From Physcomitrium patens (taxonomy: Eukaryota; Streptophyta; Bryopsida; Funariales; Funariaceae): 64,000 nucleotides of DNA. The notes beneath the pieces are model-generated. The model was not told the DNA's origin and searched no databases. It worked only from the letters and a program-made list of their open reading frames with translations. Position 1 is the stretch's first letter. Every line of letters starts with the position of its first letter. A program made the translations under genes and the position numbers. The stretch spans positions 15,208,795 to 15,272,794 of the forward strand of contig NC_037273.1 of assembly GCF_000002425.4 (NCBI RefSeq), given 5' to 3'. Positions 1 through 9,900 of this stretch are shown one piece after another.

Positions 1-379
1 GCAAAGTCTGATGCATCTATTTCCATAAAGAATGCTTTGGAAAAATCAACACGATACAAGATTGGTGTAGAAACAAATGTTGTTTTCAAAGATTCAAAAG
101 CTTTTTGATTTTGCTTCTTGATTCTATTGGAGTTTGTCTTTACAAGTTGAACGTATAAGTCGAGCTGCAACTCAAGAAAAATCTTTGATAAAGTTCCAAT
201 AGTAGATGGCGAATTCCAAAAAGCATTGAAAATCTGTCATCATTTTTGAGATCTTCCAATCTATAATAGTTTGAACTTTCTTAGGATCCATCATAAGTCC
301 ATCATTTGAAATGATGTAACTTAAGAAATCAACTTGAATAGTGTGGAATACATACTTAACTATCTTGATATAGAGTCTT
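1..379 (-). mobile_element. Chromovirus fragment D (RNase H / reverse transcriptase part)
   Basis: This stretch is nearly the same as 25741-26120 inside element C and has the same orientation. Read on the minus strand it covers the end of the reverse transcriptase and the start of RNase H of a Ty3/gypsy chromovirus. It stops at 379, where the LTR of element A begins, so A most likely inserted into D. The bases GTCTT at 375-379 would be one half of the target duplication; the other half is not visible in the window. It is a broken fossil of the same subfamily as C, continuing beyond the left edge. Confidence 0.75.
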
Positions 380-540
380 TGACACGGACACAGTATACAG
401 ACTTGATATCTACCAAGAAGTTCAAGAAGAACTTGAAAAAACTAGATTAATCAGATGAATACAAGAACAACACCAGAGAGGTGAGCTAGAGCTCTAAGAG
501 ATGTGTTGTCGAGTCTGAAAAACTCTTCATTCTCGATTCC

Positions 541-550
541 AATATATACT
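541..550 (-). promoter_or_regulatory. TATA box of LTR A
   Basis: On the minus strand the LTR contains AGTATATATT here, about 250 bp into the LTR and 40 bp downstream of the nearest heat-shock element. The position fits a U3 promoter. Transcription would start roughly around 510-520, by the usual plant spacing; this is inference. Confidence 0.5.
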
Positions 551-589
551 CCTATTTAGGAAGCTTCTCAAGCAACTTCTACCAACTAG

Positions 590-780
590 GAAGCTTCTAG
601 AAGGTTCCAGAGACTTACTTCTAGAAGATTCTAGAAACTTGTTTCTAGAAGGTTCTAAGAACTATGTCCCTAACATCTTCTACTAACTAAGAAGCTTCTA
701 GAAGGTTTCAGAGACTTGCTTCTAGAAGGTTTTAGAAGCTTGTCTCTAGAAGGTTCTAGAAACTTATCTCTAGAAGTTTC
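590..780 (-). promoter_or_regulatory. Array of heat-shock elements in U3 of LTR A
   Basis: The binding unit of heat-shock factors is alternating GAA and TTC triplets spaced by two bases. Seven clusters are visible: 590-607 (GAAgcTTCtaGAAggTTC, four units), 619-636 (four units), 643-655 (three), 691-703 (three), 720-737 (three exact units plus one near unit), 749-761 (three) and 773-780 (two). All lie upstream of the TATA box at 541-550 in element orientation, which is where activator sites belong. The clusters also look like a diverged tandem repeat of about 25-50 bp. Known parallel: the Arabidopsis copia element ONSEN has heat-shock elements in its LTR. Heat response of this element is inferred, not shown. 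Confidence 0.7.
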
Positions 781-850
781 TAAGGACTATGTCCCTAACA
801 TCACCCTCTCCTTTAGCTTCGAGGTTTCTTAGAAGTAATGTTGTTGTCAA

Positions 851-1180
851 TCAGTACCAACGCAAGAAAATAAAGATCTGTCGTATAACGTCTGCTATGA
901 ACTCCAATTGTTGTTCACGAGGCAAGTGGTTCATCGGCCCTTGAAGCCAATGGTAGTGGCCCACTCCTTCAACTTCTGACCAAGCATGAACTTTTGTGTC
1001 CTCATTGTCAAATTGTCCTGCAAATATGCCTTCTAGTTGACCATTGTAAGCAGGCTCGGACTCAAATACAATCACCAGTGATCGGTTACTTGGTATCTTC
1101 CATCGTTGTCGTGGTGCAGGTGGTTCTTCATCTCGGGGTCGCCTTTGTGAACTAGTTGGTTGAGATAATCTGATTGGCAT
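851..1180 (-). CDS. Small extra ORF of chromovirus A (109 aa, unknown function)
   Basis: This ORF sits between the chromodomain end of pol and the 3' LTR, in sense orientation. Its C-terminal half (GHYHWLQGPMNHLPREQ and the following helix ending in IRQI) aligns with the product read at the same place in elements B and C (GHYRWLRGPINHL.REQ...IRRI). The N-terminal part is rich in proline and arginine. There is no zinc finger, membrane segment or signal peptide. Element I inserted a few bases upstream of the first Met of this open stretch; homology to the other copies suggests the true start lay further upstream, so the start given is only the first visible one. I do not recognise the family. 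Confidence 0.6.
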   Translation of the reverse strand: MPIRLSQPTSSQRRPRDEEPPAPRQRWKIPSNRSLVIVFESEPAYNGQLEGIFAGQFDNEDTKVHAWSEVEGVGHYHWLQGPMNHLPREQQLEFIADVIRQIFIFLRWY

Positions 1181-1185
1181 AGTAT

Positions 1186-1190
1186 CTATC
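1186..1190. repeat. Target-site duplication of element I, left copy (CTATC)
   Basis: The five bases next to the left LTR are identical to the five at 11088-11092 after the right LTR, as expected for integrase-made insertion of element I. Confidence 0.9.
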
Positions 1191-1899
1191 TGTGATTGTC
1201 GTTTTACTTATTCTAACTTATCTAATCAGAGTAAACCTGTATAGGGGAATTCGAACACAGGGAAAGAATACCGCATGAGCTTACACGTTAGGGTCACACA
1301 ATTAACTGTATTCCGCACTACTTAAAACATCCAGGAAACACTACAATGCTTTCCACTTCCTAATAATACTCCACCATCACTGATAACAACAACATGTAAT
1401 CCCGCACTATCCTAAATGACAGGACATAATCATACTATAATCCAAATTCTGGAGTTCTTCACCATTAACTGCCTTCACATTACAGTGTTTCACACAAACA
1501 CAGACTCATTCTCTCTGCTGAACTACATTCAGATATCAGCATTCAATCTCTCTTCTTCTCATTCAATAACATATAATTCCATTCACACTTTCATTCCATG
1601 ATTCACTTCACAATATTCAGAAACTCTCAATACTCTTATTTCAAAGAACATAACAACAAAAGAAAAGAGGTAGCACCAAGCTTACCTCGGCTCACACTAT
1701 CACAGTAATGGCCCCTACTTCCTCTCTCCCATCCTCCTTATGTTACCACGAGATACCAACTGCTACATCTCTAATGAAAACTGCTTTTCCTAACTATTCA
1801 TCCATTTTACCTACTGAACTACCTTTTCAACAGTCATCTATCCCTGTTTACACTATGAACTAAGTATCTACAATTCAACAAATAACTACTTATTCTACA
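1191..1899 (-). repeat. 3' LTR of element I (709 bp)
   Basis: Starts TGTGATTG and ends TTCTACA on the plus strand. It matches 10379-11087 over its full length with about 8 substitutions and no length change. Confidence 0.95.
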
Positions 1900-1915
1900 T
1901 AGCCCCACTCCCATC
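1900..1915 (-). other. Polypurine tract of element I
   Basis: On the minus strand the bases just before the 3' LTR read GATGGGAGTGGGGCTA, almost all purine. This is the usual primer position for plus-strand DNA synthesis. Confidence 0.75.
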
Positions 1916-1980
1916 TGTGCAGCGTCCTCGCAAACATAGAACCGATACATAACTAAAAAAAAAAAACTTCTCCAAAATTT

Positions 1981-3675
1981 CTATTTATTTGATATATCCA
2001 ATTGATCAATTACTACATTATCCATTATTGGTTCCACCGATTCTAACTCTAGTGGTACGTCTTCATCCTCTTCCAATATTTCAAGCGACTCCTTTCTCAA
2101 CTGGGCTGAAAGATCTTCATTGTATTCTCCCAATTCACGGATCTGAGCTTCCAGTTTCAGGATCTGGGCATCGCGAAGTTCCAACTGATGTTGCTGCGAA
2201 CTCATCCCTTCTGGGACATCTTTAATCGACACTTGAGATTGGCTCCTCACAGTTAACTCTTCCGTCAGTTTTGACACCTCATTTTGTAAAACTTCAATTT
2301 CAGACCTCATTTTCCCCGTTTCACATCTCAATTGGTCACACAATAACGCTTTCTCTGTCGCCAATAACTCTGTCTTGTCCACTTCCGCTTGCAACTGGCA
2401 TTTGAACTTCTCCCGTTCCAAATCCCATGACTTCCTATTCTGAATCAATTCGTCCCGTTGTCCTTCCACAATCCGTGAAATCTGTTCTTTTTTCTTTGTC
2501 CAAGCCTCATATTGGAGAACCAATTTCCGCTCCAGGACCAACTTGACTTCTTCAATTTCTTGAATCCTCAGTTCTTGCTCCCTGATTTTTTGATTTTGAT
2601 CCGATATCCTTTTTTTACTGTCCTCCCAATCCCGTTTACTTCTGTCTTCGACATCCAATGCTCGTACCATACAATGTATTTGCAAAATGTGCTTCAATAC
2701 GGCATTTTTAAGAGATACTCCTTCAGGGAATCGACCCTCTGGAAACGCCAACTGGTTGATATCTATCAATAATGGGACTTGATTTTCCTCTTCCACCGCA
2801 AGACCACTTGGAACCCGTCTCGCTTCGATAACCGGAGCTACCCCTTGAACCACTGTACGACTTGATTCTCCAATTTCGTGTATTACATCCGCTACATTGT
2901 GATTTTGTGCCAACAAATTTCGTTCTCTCTGCAAAGGTGCTGACACTGGTATAGGGTTTTCCTCTTCTGACGGTGGTTGACGCAATGTGTGCGCGATGAC
3001 AGCATACACATAATTTGAACAAAGCAAGGATGTGAACTTCCCCAATTTGAACTTGGCTCCTATCTCCGCATGAATACGAGTAGCTACGTAAGCCGCCCAG
3101 TTGAACACCATCCCCTCAAACGCCCCTACTGCTGCATACAATAATCGTTTTGACACATATGTGGGGTGTCGGTACAATCCTAACCGCCTCAGCACAAACC
3201 GCAACCATTCCACATATTCTGGTGTAATCGCCTCCTGAGTCCGCCATCCTTGGCTCCTTTCAAAGGATGACATTCCTCCCTTGAAATATCTACCTGGGCT
3301 GAAATCGCCTGACTCATCAGTCCCAACTGCCATCTCTCCAATGGGAAGAAACAACACCTTTTCCAGGATTGTTTCATCAATCCCAATAATTCGCCCTTGA
3401 ACGACACTCGATCCATCCTCGGGGTCGTAATTCTCAATGTATTCCTCCACTAATGACACATTGATTGATGGTAAACGCTTTGAATGGTGCAAAAACTGGA
3501 ATAGCTTCGCAGTCCGAAAATCCCTTATTTTTCTCTGCGTCCAACAGATTTCTAACTTCATCGGCTCCATATTGGTAATGATTATCACAGCCGGTGGTTT
3601 TGCTGTGCGTTTAGCTCTCACATTCCGGCCACTTTCATCTCTGTCTACAGCTCTCTTGGTACTTTCAATCGCCAT
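1981..3675 (-). CDS. Element I extra ORF: coiled-coil protein of 564 aa
   Basis: The ORF lies downstream of gag-pol in the same orientation, 321 bp after its stop and just before the purine tract and 3' LTR. The N-terminal part (about residues 1-45) is basic (KRTAKPP). Residues about 45-245 form a globular-looking, aromatic-rich domain with the stretch VVQGRIIGIDETILEKVLFL, which recalls the plant-transposon / plant-mobile type domain seen in extra ORFs of Athila-like elements; this is a resemblance, not an established match. Residues about 325-540 are a long charged coiled coil (many E, K, Q, L heptads). The C-terminus is acidic (EILEEDEDVPLELE). No hydrophobic segment suggests a membrane-spanning envelope. 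A structural or nuclear-targeting partner is possible, but the function is unknown. Confidence 0.8.
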   Translation of the reverse strand: MAIESTKRAVDRDESGRNVRAKRTAKPPAVIIITNMEPMKLEICWTQRKIRDFRTAKLFQFLHHSKRLPSINVSLVEEYIENYDPEDGSSVVQGRIIGIDETILEKVLFLPIGEMAVGTDESGDFSPGRYFKGGMSSFERSQGWRTQEAITPEYVEWLRFVLRRLGLYRHPTYVSKRLLYAAVGAFEGMVFNWAAYVATRIHAEIGAKFKLGKFTSLLCSNYVYAVIAHTLRQPPSEEENPIPVSAPLQRERNLLAQNHNVADVIHEIGESSRTVVQGVAPVIEARRVPSGLAVEEENQVPLLIDINQLAFPEGRFPEGVSLKNAVLKHILQIHCMVRALDVEDRSKRDWEDSKKRISDQNQKIREQELRIQEIEEVKLVLERKLVLQYEAWTKKKEQISRIVEGQRDELIQNRKSWDLEREKFKCQLQAEVDKTELLATEKALLCDQLRCETGKMRSEIEVLQNEVSKLTEELTVRSQSQVSIKDVPEGMSSQQHQLELRDAQILKLEAQIRELGEYNEDLSAQLRKESLEILEEDEDVPLELESVEPIMDNVVIDQLDISNK

Positions 3676-3996
3676 GACTCAAACGCTTACAGGTCCTAAC
3701 CGTCAATGCCACTCTCCAGTCTGCCCGAAACACTAAAATGAGACACAAATAAGCAACAACATAATATAACACCACAGAATAACCCTTAGTAGGAGCCCCA
3801 CTCCTATTCTATTACCTAGTGATGAGAGCGACAACATGGTACCCATACTGTCCATTTCTCACTTCCTTCGCATCTGACACAATAGTGATTACTACATATC
3901 CTTGCAGCCGCCTCTACGTCTTATACCATAATTAGGTCCCTCTTGAGTCCATTCGAAGTCCCCTCCCCTCAAATGAAATAAAACCCGTCCCGGGTT

Positions 3997-6900
3997 TTAG
4001 GTATTATATAACCGTAAACGATTTCCATTAATGCGGGTACTGAAACGATGGCCCGTGAAATCCTCCAATTGAACAGACCCATTGGAAAATCCTTCAATTA
4101 CGCGATATGGCCCATGCCAGCGAACTTGAAATTTTCCCGAAAAATGGTTGAATCGGCTGTCATACAGCAATACCAAATCATTGGGCATAAAACACTTCGG
4201 CCGCAGTTTACTATCATAGTAACTCTTCCTCCGTTTTTGAGTGGCTTCCATGTGGAATAGAGCGACAGCCCATATTTCATCCAATTCCTCCAATTTCATC
4301 AACCGAGAGTGTAATGACTCAGTGTCACTGAGGCGTTCGTCTAAGGCAATTCGTAAACTGGGAACCTCCAATTCGATAGGTAAAATTGCCTCTTGACCGT
4401 AAACTAATTGGAACGGAGTAGAGTGGGTAGTTACCTTATAGGCGGTACGATAAGCCCACAAAGCTGCAAAGAGTTTGGTCTCCCAATCAGTACCGGCCCT
4501 TGAAATTGTCTTAGTCAAGACTTTGCACAAAATGCCGTTGGTCTTTTCCGTTTGCCCATTGGCACGAGGATGGTAGGGAGTGGTCTTACGATGCTTGATC
4601 TCATATGTGGTCGTCAAGGCGGCGATGGTAGCATTGATGAAATGGGTGCCTCGATCGCTGACCAATTCCTTGGGACACCCAAAGCGAGTGATAATATTCT
4701 CATACAGAAAAGTTGCCACCGTACTGGCATTATCGGTGCGGGTAGCAATCGCCTCTGCCCATTTGGTGACATAATCGGTGGCGACTAAGATATACCGCTT
4801 TTGACTAGGTTTTGACGCTGGTGCAATGGGACCAACAAAATCAATACCCCATTTTTCAAACGGAACCTGGGCCAAGATTGGGACTAACGGCATGGCGGAA
4901 GTACCCGTAGGTCGACCAATTCGTTGACAAGGATCACAACGGCGAACGAACTGGTGGGCATCAGAAAACATTGTGGGCCACCAATATCCGGCCATTAAAG
5001 CCTTACGGGCAGTGCTGTCTCCCGCGAAATGACCACCACAACTATCCAAATGACAACCTGTAAGTATCGACTGTACTTCACTGGGAAAGATACAGCGCCG
5101 TAAAAGACCATCGCGTCCTTGTTTATACAAAGCATCACGAATCATCGTGTATGGGGCACTCTTCAGAATAAGGCACTTCTTAAGCTTGTCCGTGAAAGTC
5201 GGCGGAAAAGTATGGAAGGTCAGAAACTGAATAATTTCGCTATACTCGGGGGATATCACATCCACCACAAATAATGCGGCGTCGGGAAGATCATCGGGAA
5301 CAGGCTCGTTGCCAAGAATATTAGACAACCGGGATAAATGATCTGCGTTCGCATGTTGCTTCCCAGGTCTGACAACCACCGTAAAATTGAACTCCTGGAG
5401 GAGTAAGACCCAGCGAGCAATGCGCCCACTCAATTGAGGCTTATTAATCAGATATTTGAGGGCATCATGATCCACATAAAATACAAACGGATACCCAAGC
5501 AAATAGTGCCGAAATTTTTTAACCGAGTATATCATACCCAACGCCTCTCGTTCAGTAGTAGTATAGTTGCGTTCGGCAGCCACCAATTGTCGACTGGCAT
5601 AATATATTGGATGATCGAATCCCTTATCATCCTTCTGGCTTAACACCGAGCCAATAGCAGCATTGGATGCATCAACATACACATGAAATGGCTTTGTCCA
5701 ACAAGGAGCCACCAATATTGGTGCAGAGACCAATTTTGACTTTAAGACCTCGAAGGCTACGGTACACTCCTTGGTCCAGAGGGGACTAGTACCATTGGAC
5801 GGAGGTTTCTTCAGTAAGTTCGTTAAAGGTTGACAAATAACCGCAAACGAACTTATAAATCGTCGATAATAACTGACATGACCAACGAACCCTCGAACAC
5901 CGGAGACTGTCTCCGGTCTGGGCAAGTTCATGATATGCTGCACTTTGTCAGGATCTGTAGCAATACCACGACTGGAAACAATATGGCCCAATAATTTTCC
6001 GGACGGAACACCAAATTGGCACTTCTCCGAATTCAACGATATTCCAAATTTGGCACACTGAGCCAAACATTTGCCTAAACAATGAAAATGATCTTGTTTG
6101 GTACTGAATGTACAAAAGTCATCTAAAAAGATCTCCATAAACAGTCGGAGATAATCTTGAAAAGCCTGAGTCATCACGTGTTGGAACGTGGCTGGGGCGT
6201 TACATAACCCGAAAGGCATCACGCGATAAGCAAATGTGCTCCAATCCGTAGTAAAGGTTGTCTTGAGCTGGTCTTCTTTTGCAATTTGAACTTGATTATA
6301 CCCGGAGAAACCATCGAGAAAAGAATAGCATTCATGACCGGCGACGGCGTCCAATATACTATCCGTGAATGGTAACGGAAAGTAATCTTTCTTGGTGGCT
6401 GCATTAAGTTTTCGCAAATCTTGACAAATTCGGATTTTTCCGTTCTTTTTCGGCACCATCACAATTGGAGAAACCCACTCACTATTCGGTACCGGGTAAA
6501 TGAAACCCACCGCAAGAAGCTTGTCCAATTCTTCCTTCACCATAAGGGAATATTTAGGATTAAGGCGATGTTGCCTCTGGCGTACCGGTTTAGCGTTTTC
6601 TTCCAATATGATACGATGTTCACAGACATCAGCGGGGATACTTTGTAGATCATTATAAGTCCAAGCAAAAGCGGATTTATGATGTAAGAAAAAGTCTGTC
6701 CAACAGGTCAACTCTTGTTCTTTAATACCTTCGTAGACCTTAATTAGCCGAGGTTCGGCCGTGGTCGCTAAGTTAATAGTTTGACATACAGGGTCAGCAA
6801 CAATACTCTGTTTCAATTCCCGCAGTGATTTAAAGTTACTCCGTATGTCTGACATATGCGAAGTAACGAATCCCGTCTCGAGGGCACTAACATGGTGCAC

Positions 6901-9900
6901 ATCGTACCCAGGTTTCCAGTCAATACTTACATAAGCAGAGTTTTCCGAATCCTTCGGGTATATCAAGTACTCCCCCGGACCTCCACATTGGTACACCACC
7001 TCAGGGTGCTGTGCTGCCTCCACATTGGCCTCCGTACTCAGTACTTCTGTGTCATCATCGGAGCTAAGCCCTTCGTCCGACGTCAATTCAGATACTGGCA
7101 ACTGAGACTCCCCGTGATAGCGTACTGGGTACATTTGTAATACCATTTTATCTACGCCCTTACCAATTGTCAAAGTACCTCGACCCCAATCGTTCTTGGC
7201 CTTCGCTTGATACAGCCAGGGTCGTCCCAATAAAATAGGGTACGATAAAGTCGAACGTTGTAAGCGAAAGACAATGTAGTCAATTTCATAGGCAATACCT
7301 GCAATTATAGTTTGAACACTCCGTAAAATACCCATTGGCTTAACTCGGCTATGATCTGCCATCCGTAATACCAATGTCGTGGGGACTAATTGTTCCAGAC
7401 CTAAAGCATCCATTGTATCAGCGTTCATTAAATTGACGCTGGAACCTCCATCTACCTGGACGCCAGAGATCCGAACACCATCAATCGAAACATCAATGGT
7501 TGGTGCACCTGGATCAGGGTTCAAACTAACTTCACAAACTTCCATATTACGATGCCGATGTCTTGTTAGGGATGAATTCAAGGTGGAACGACACTCTGGT
7601 GCGACTGCTAGAAGTTGCTTCATAGAGATTGAAGGCCGAATAGCGTCCAAATCCTTTAAAATGTCATAGGGTTCCATATTTAGGGTAATTCCCAATGCCC
7701 TCTTCCGTTTCATGGGTTTGAGCTTAACTCCGTGAGGTAATTTATTCTGCCGCCCTGGACTTGGAATTGGAACAGCAGATTGAGCTTCCTTGGGACTTCC
7801 TTTCCCAAGGGGATCTTTCAACGGGTATGATGCTTCTTGGAACTGCGGTGGGAACAGACCGGTTCGAGACGGAACTGAAGACTCCGTAATTGGGACCTCA
7901 TTGGGCTTCGCAACCAAATCAAGGCTCGAGACTTTCCCAGTTTCCGGGCCTGAATGGGATTGGTCCGTAATTGGGTGTGATTGGCCCTTCGCTTTAGGAT
8001 CTTCCAAATGTTTAATTGGGCCTTTCCCTTTTTGCTGGCTCCTAGTAAGAACGGTATGGACACATTCCACCCGATTTACTGGAGAGTCTTGAGGTCCTCG
8101 ATTTATTCCCTCCATTTTTCCTGGACTCTGGATCTGTTGATCCCGATTATTGAAATTGAATGGAGCATTACATTGCTGATACGTATGCCCTGACTGCTTG
8201 CAATTCCCACAAACTGGGGCATAATCGTCACTGGCTCTTGGATTGGGACATTCATTGGCATAATGACCAATCTGTCTACAACGGAAACAACGCAATGGCC
8301 TTTTTGCACCCCCATCAGGCATATTGGGTGTCTCCACCGGTATATACCTACTAGGTTTGTTCCATGTAGGTTGAGAAAACGATCCTGGTTGTCCCGGTTG
8401 TACTTGGTTCAATGGCATCGATGGAGCATATGGCTGATACCCATGCTGCTCCTTACCATAGTTCCGAGGATTTGATACAAACCCCTCACTATAAGTGGAA
8501 TTCTGAAAATGATTGACTGCTCGATTTTGTCGGTTAGATTGATTTCCATGCCATCCAAACGTATTTCCTGTTTGAACTTGATTGACATCCCATGGAGTTG
8601 GTGGAATCATGGTCGGATTACTGAATTGTTGTTGTCTTTGCAAATTCCAACAATTAGCGGTTAAGTGCTTGCCTCCACAAAATGTACATTTACCCAACAC
8701 TTGTGAAGGTGACGGGCATTCCGTTACCAAATGACCGTGGCCCTGACAATTACTGCACCATACATTGGTCCTAGTATTGGTTGGCTTTTGCCTCTTCTCC
8801 TTATCTTTGGCCATATTAACGGCCATTTCCTCCATTTTCTTCGTCAAGTTCAATAACAAGGCTTCATTGGAATCTTTTGAAGCTGATATTATTTGTTTTT
8901 CCGCCAAAGTTGACTCGTGTGTTTGATATGGAAAATATGGGGCATACGCTGTTGTTACTTGCGGTGGTAAAGCTTGCAATGGGGTAACATTAACTGGCCC
9001 CTGAGTATTGGCACTTGACTGGGCAACTGTTTCGATCATCTGTGGATAACTACCCACTGATCCGTTCAAAGCCGGATATTGATAATTGCTTTGAACTGGT
9101 ATCATCGTGGCACACGCAGTTAAAAACTGATCATAATGGCATTCCTCCCAAACCTTGGCTCTATCAAGGGATGCAGATATCGTAACTGGTTGAGCTTCTT
9201 TTACAAACATTTTTAGCTCTGGTGGGTGCAAACCATTTATTAATATAGATAATATAAATGCCTCCGGTATTTGGTGGTTCGGCCACTTACTAAGTATATC
9301 AGCCACTCGGCCATAGAACGATTCCACCGCCTCTCCTAGGATCATTTTGCTGTTCATTAACCTTCCTCGAAGACGGTCTTCAAAACCAATTGGTCGAAAA
9401 CGGGTCAAAAATGCATTCTTCAATGCTTCCCAGTTCAAAAATTGACCAACTGGTTGACGGTTATACCATTCAAACGCCGTATCCTTTAAGGTTGCTGGCA
9501 ACCATCGTAACCAAATATCCTCGGTTCTCCCATTATTGGCGACACATGCTGTCAAAAACTGCGACAAATGTTGATCTGGATCCGCACCCGAAAAACCCCT
9601 AAAGGTAGGTAATGGAGCCACGCTAGTTGTGCGATCACTCACAGTACCCATTTGTACTGCTATGGGAACCGCTGGACCTCCCGTCGTCATTGAATTTGAC
9701 AATGTGACACTTAATCGTTTGTTAATATAGTCTGCGTCTCTCCTAAATATATTTTCCGAACTTTCCACCCTGCTCAATTTGCTATTATTATCCTTGAACA
9801 AGTTTATTGGTTGAATAGGAGGTGAGAATGACGGATTTTGAAACACACTGAATTGGCCCTTATTGACCAATAATTTATGCCACTCTATGGAACCAGTTTT

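Larger units (their letters stand above)
380..800 (-). repeat. 3' LTR of chromovirus A (421 bp)
   Basis: The plus strand begins TGACACGG and ends CCTAACA, so on the element strand the LTR starts TGTTAGGG and ends GTGTCA, the usual TG...CA ends. A purine-rich tract (minus strand, 801-820) lies directly next to its U3 end and the small extra ORF of the element follows. U3 holds an array of TTCTAGAA-type repeats (see the heat-shock-element entry) upstream of a TATA box. There is no second LTR for an age estimate. Confidence 0.75.

Noticed and set aside
590-780. Spaced repeats that could suggest a CRISPR-like array
   Set aside because: This is a plant LTR; the repeats are short palindromic GAA/TTC units with no regular spacer structure.
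1230-1260. GAATTCGAACACAGG resembling a tRNA TpsiC box in LTR I
   Set aside because: No cloverleaf or A-box at the right distance; both LTRs carry it as part of the LTR.
1416-1601. 61-aa frame in LTR I, repeated at 10604-10789
   Set aside because: It occurs in both LTRs, lies antisense to the element and has low-complexity composition.
2723-3022. 99-aa minus-strand frame and several plus-strand frames within 1981-3675
   Set aside because: They are other-frame shadows of the 564-aa coiled-coil ORF with no domain of their own.
7440-7470. DGGSS instead of D-S/T-G at the protease active site of element I
   Set aside because: Asp is kept, and DGGSS is common in proteases of plant gypsy elements, so it is not a lesion or a novelty.
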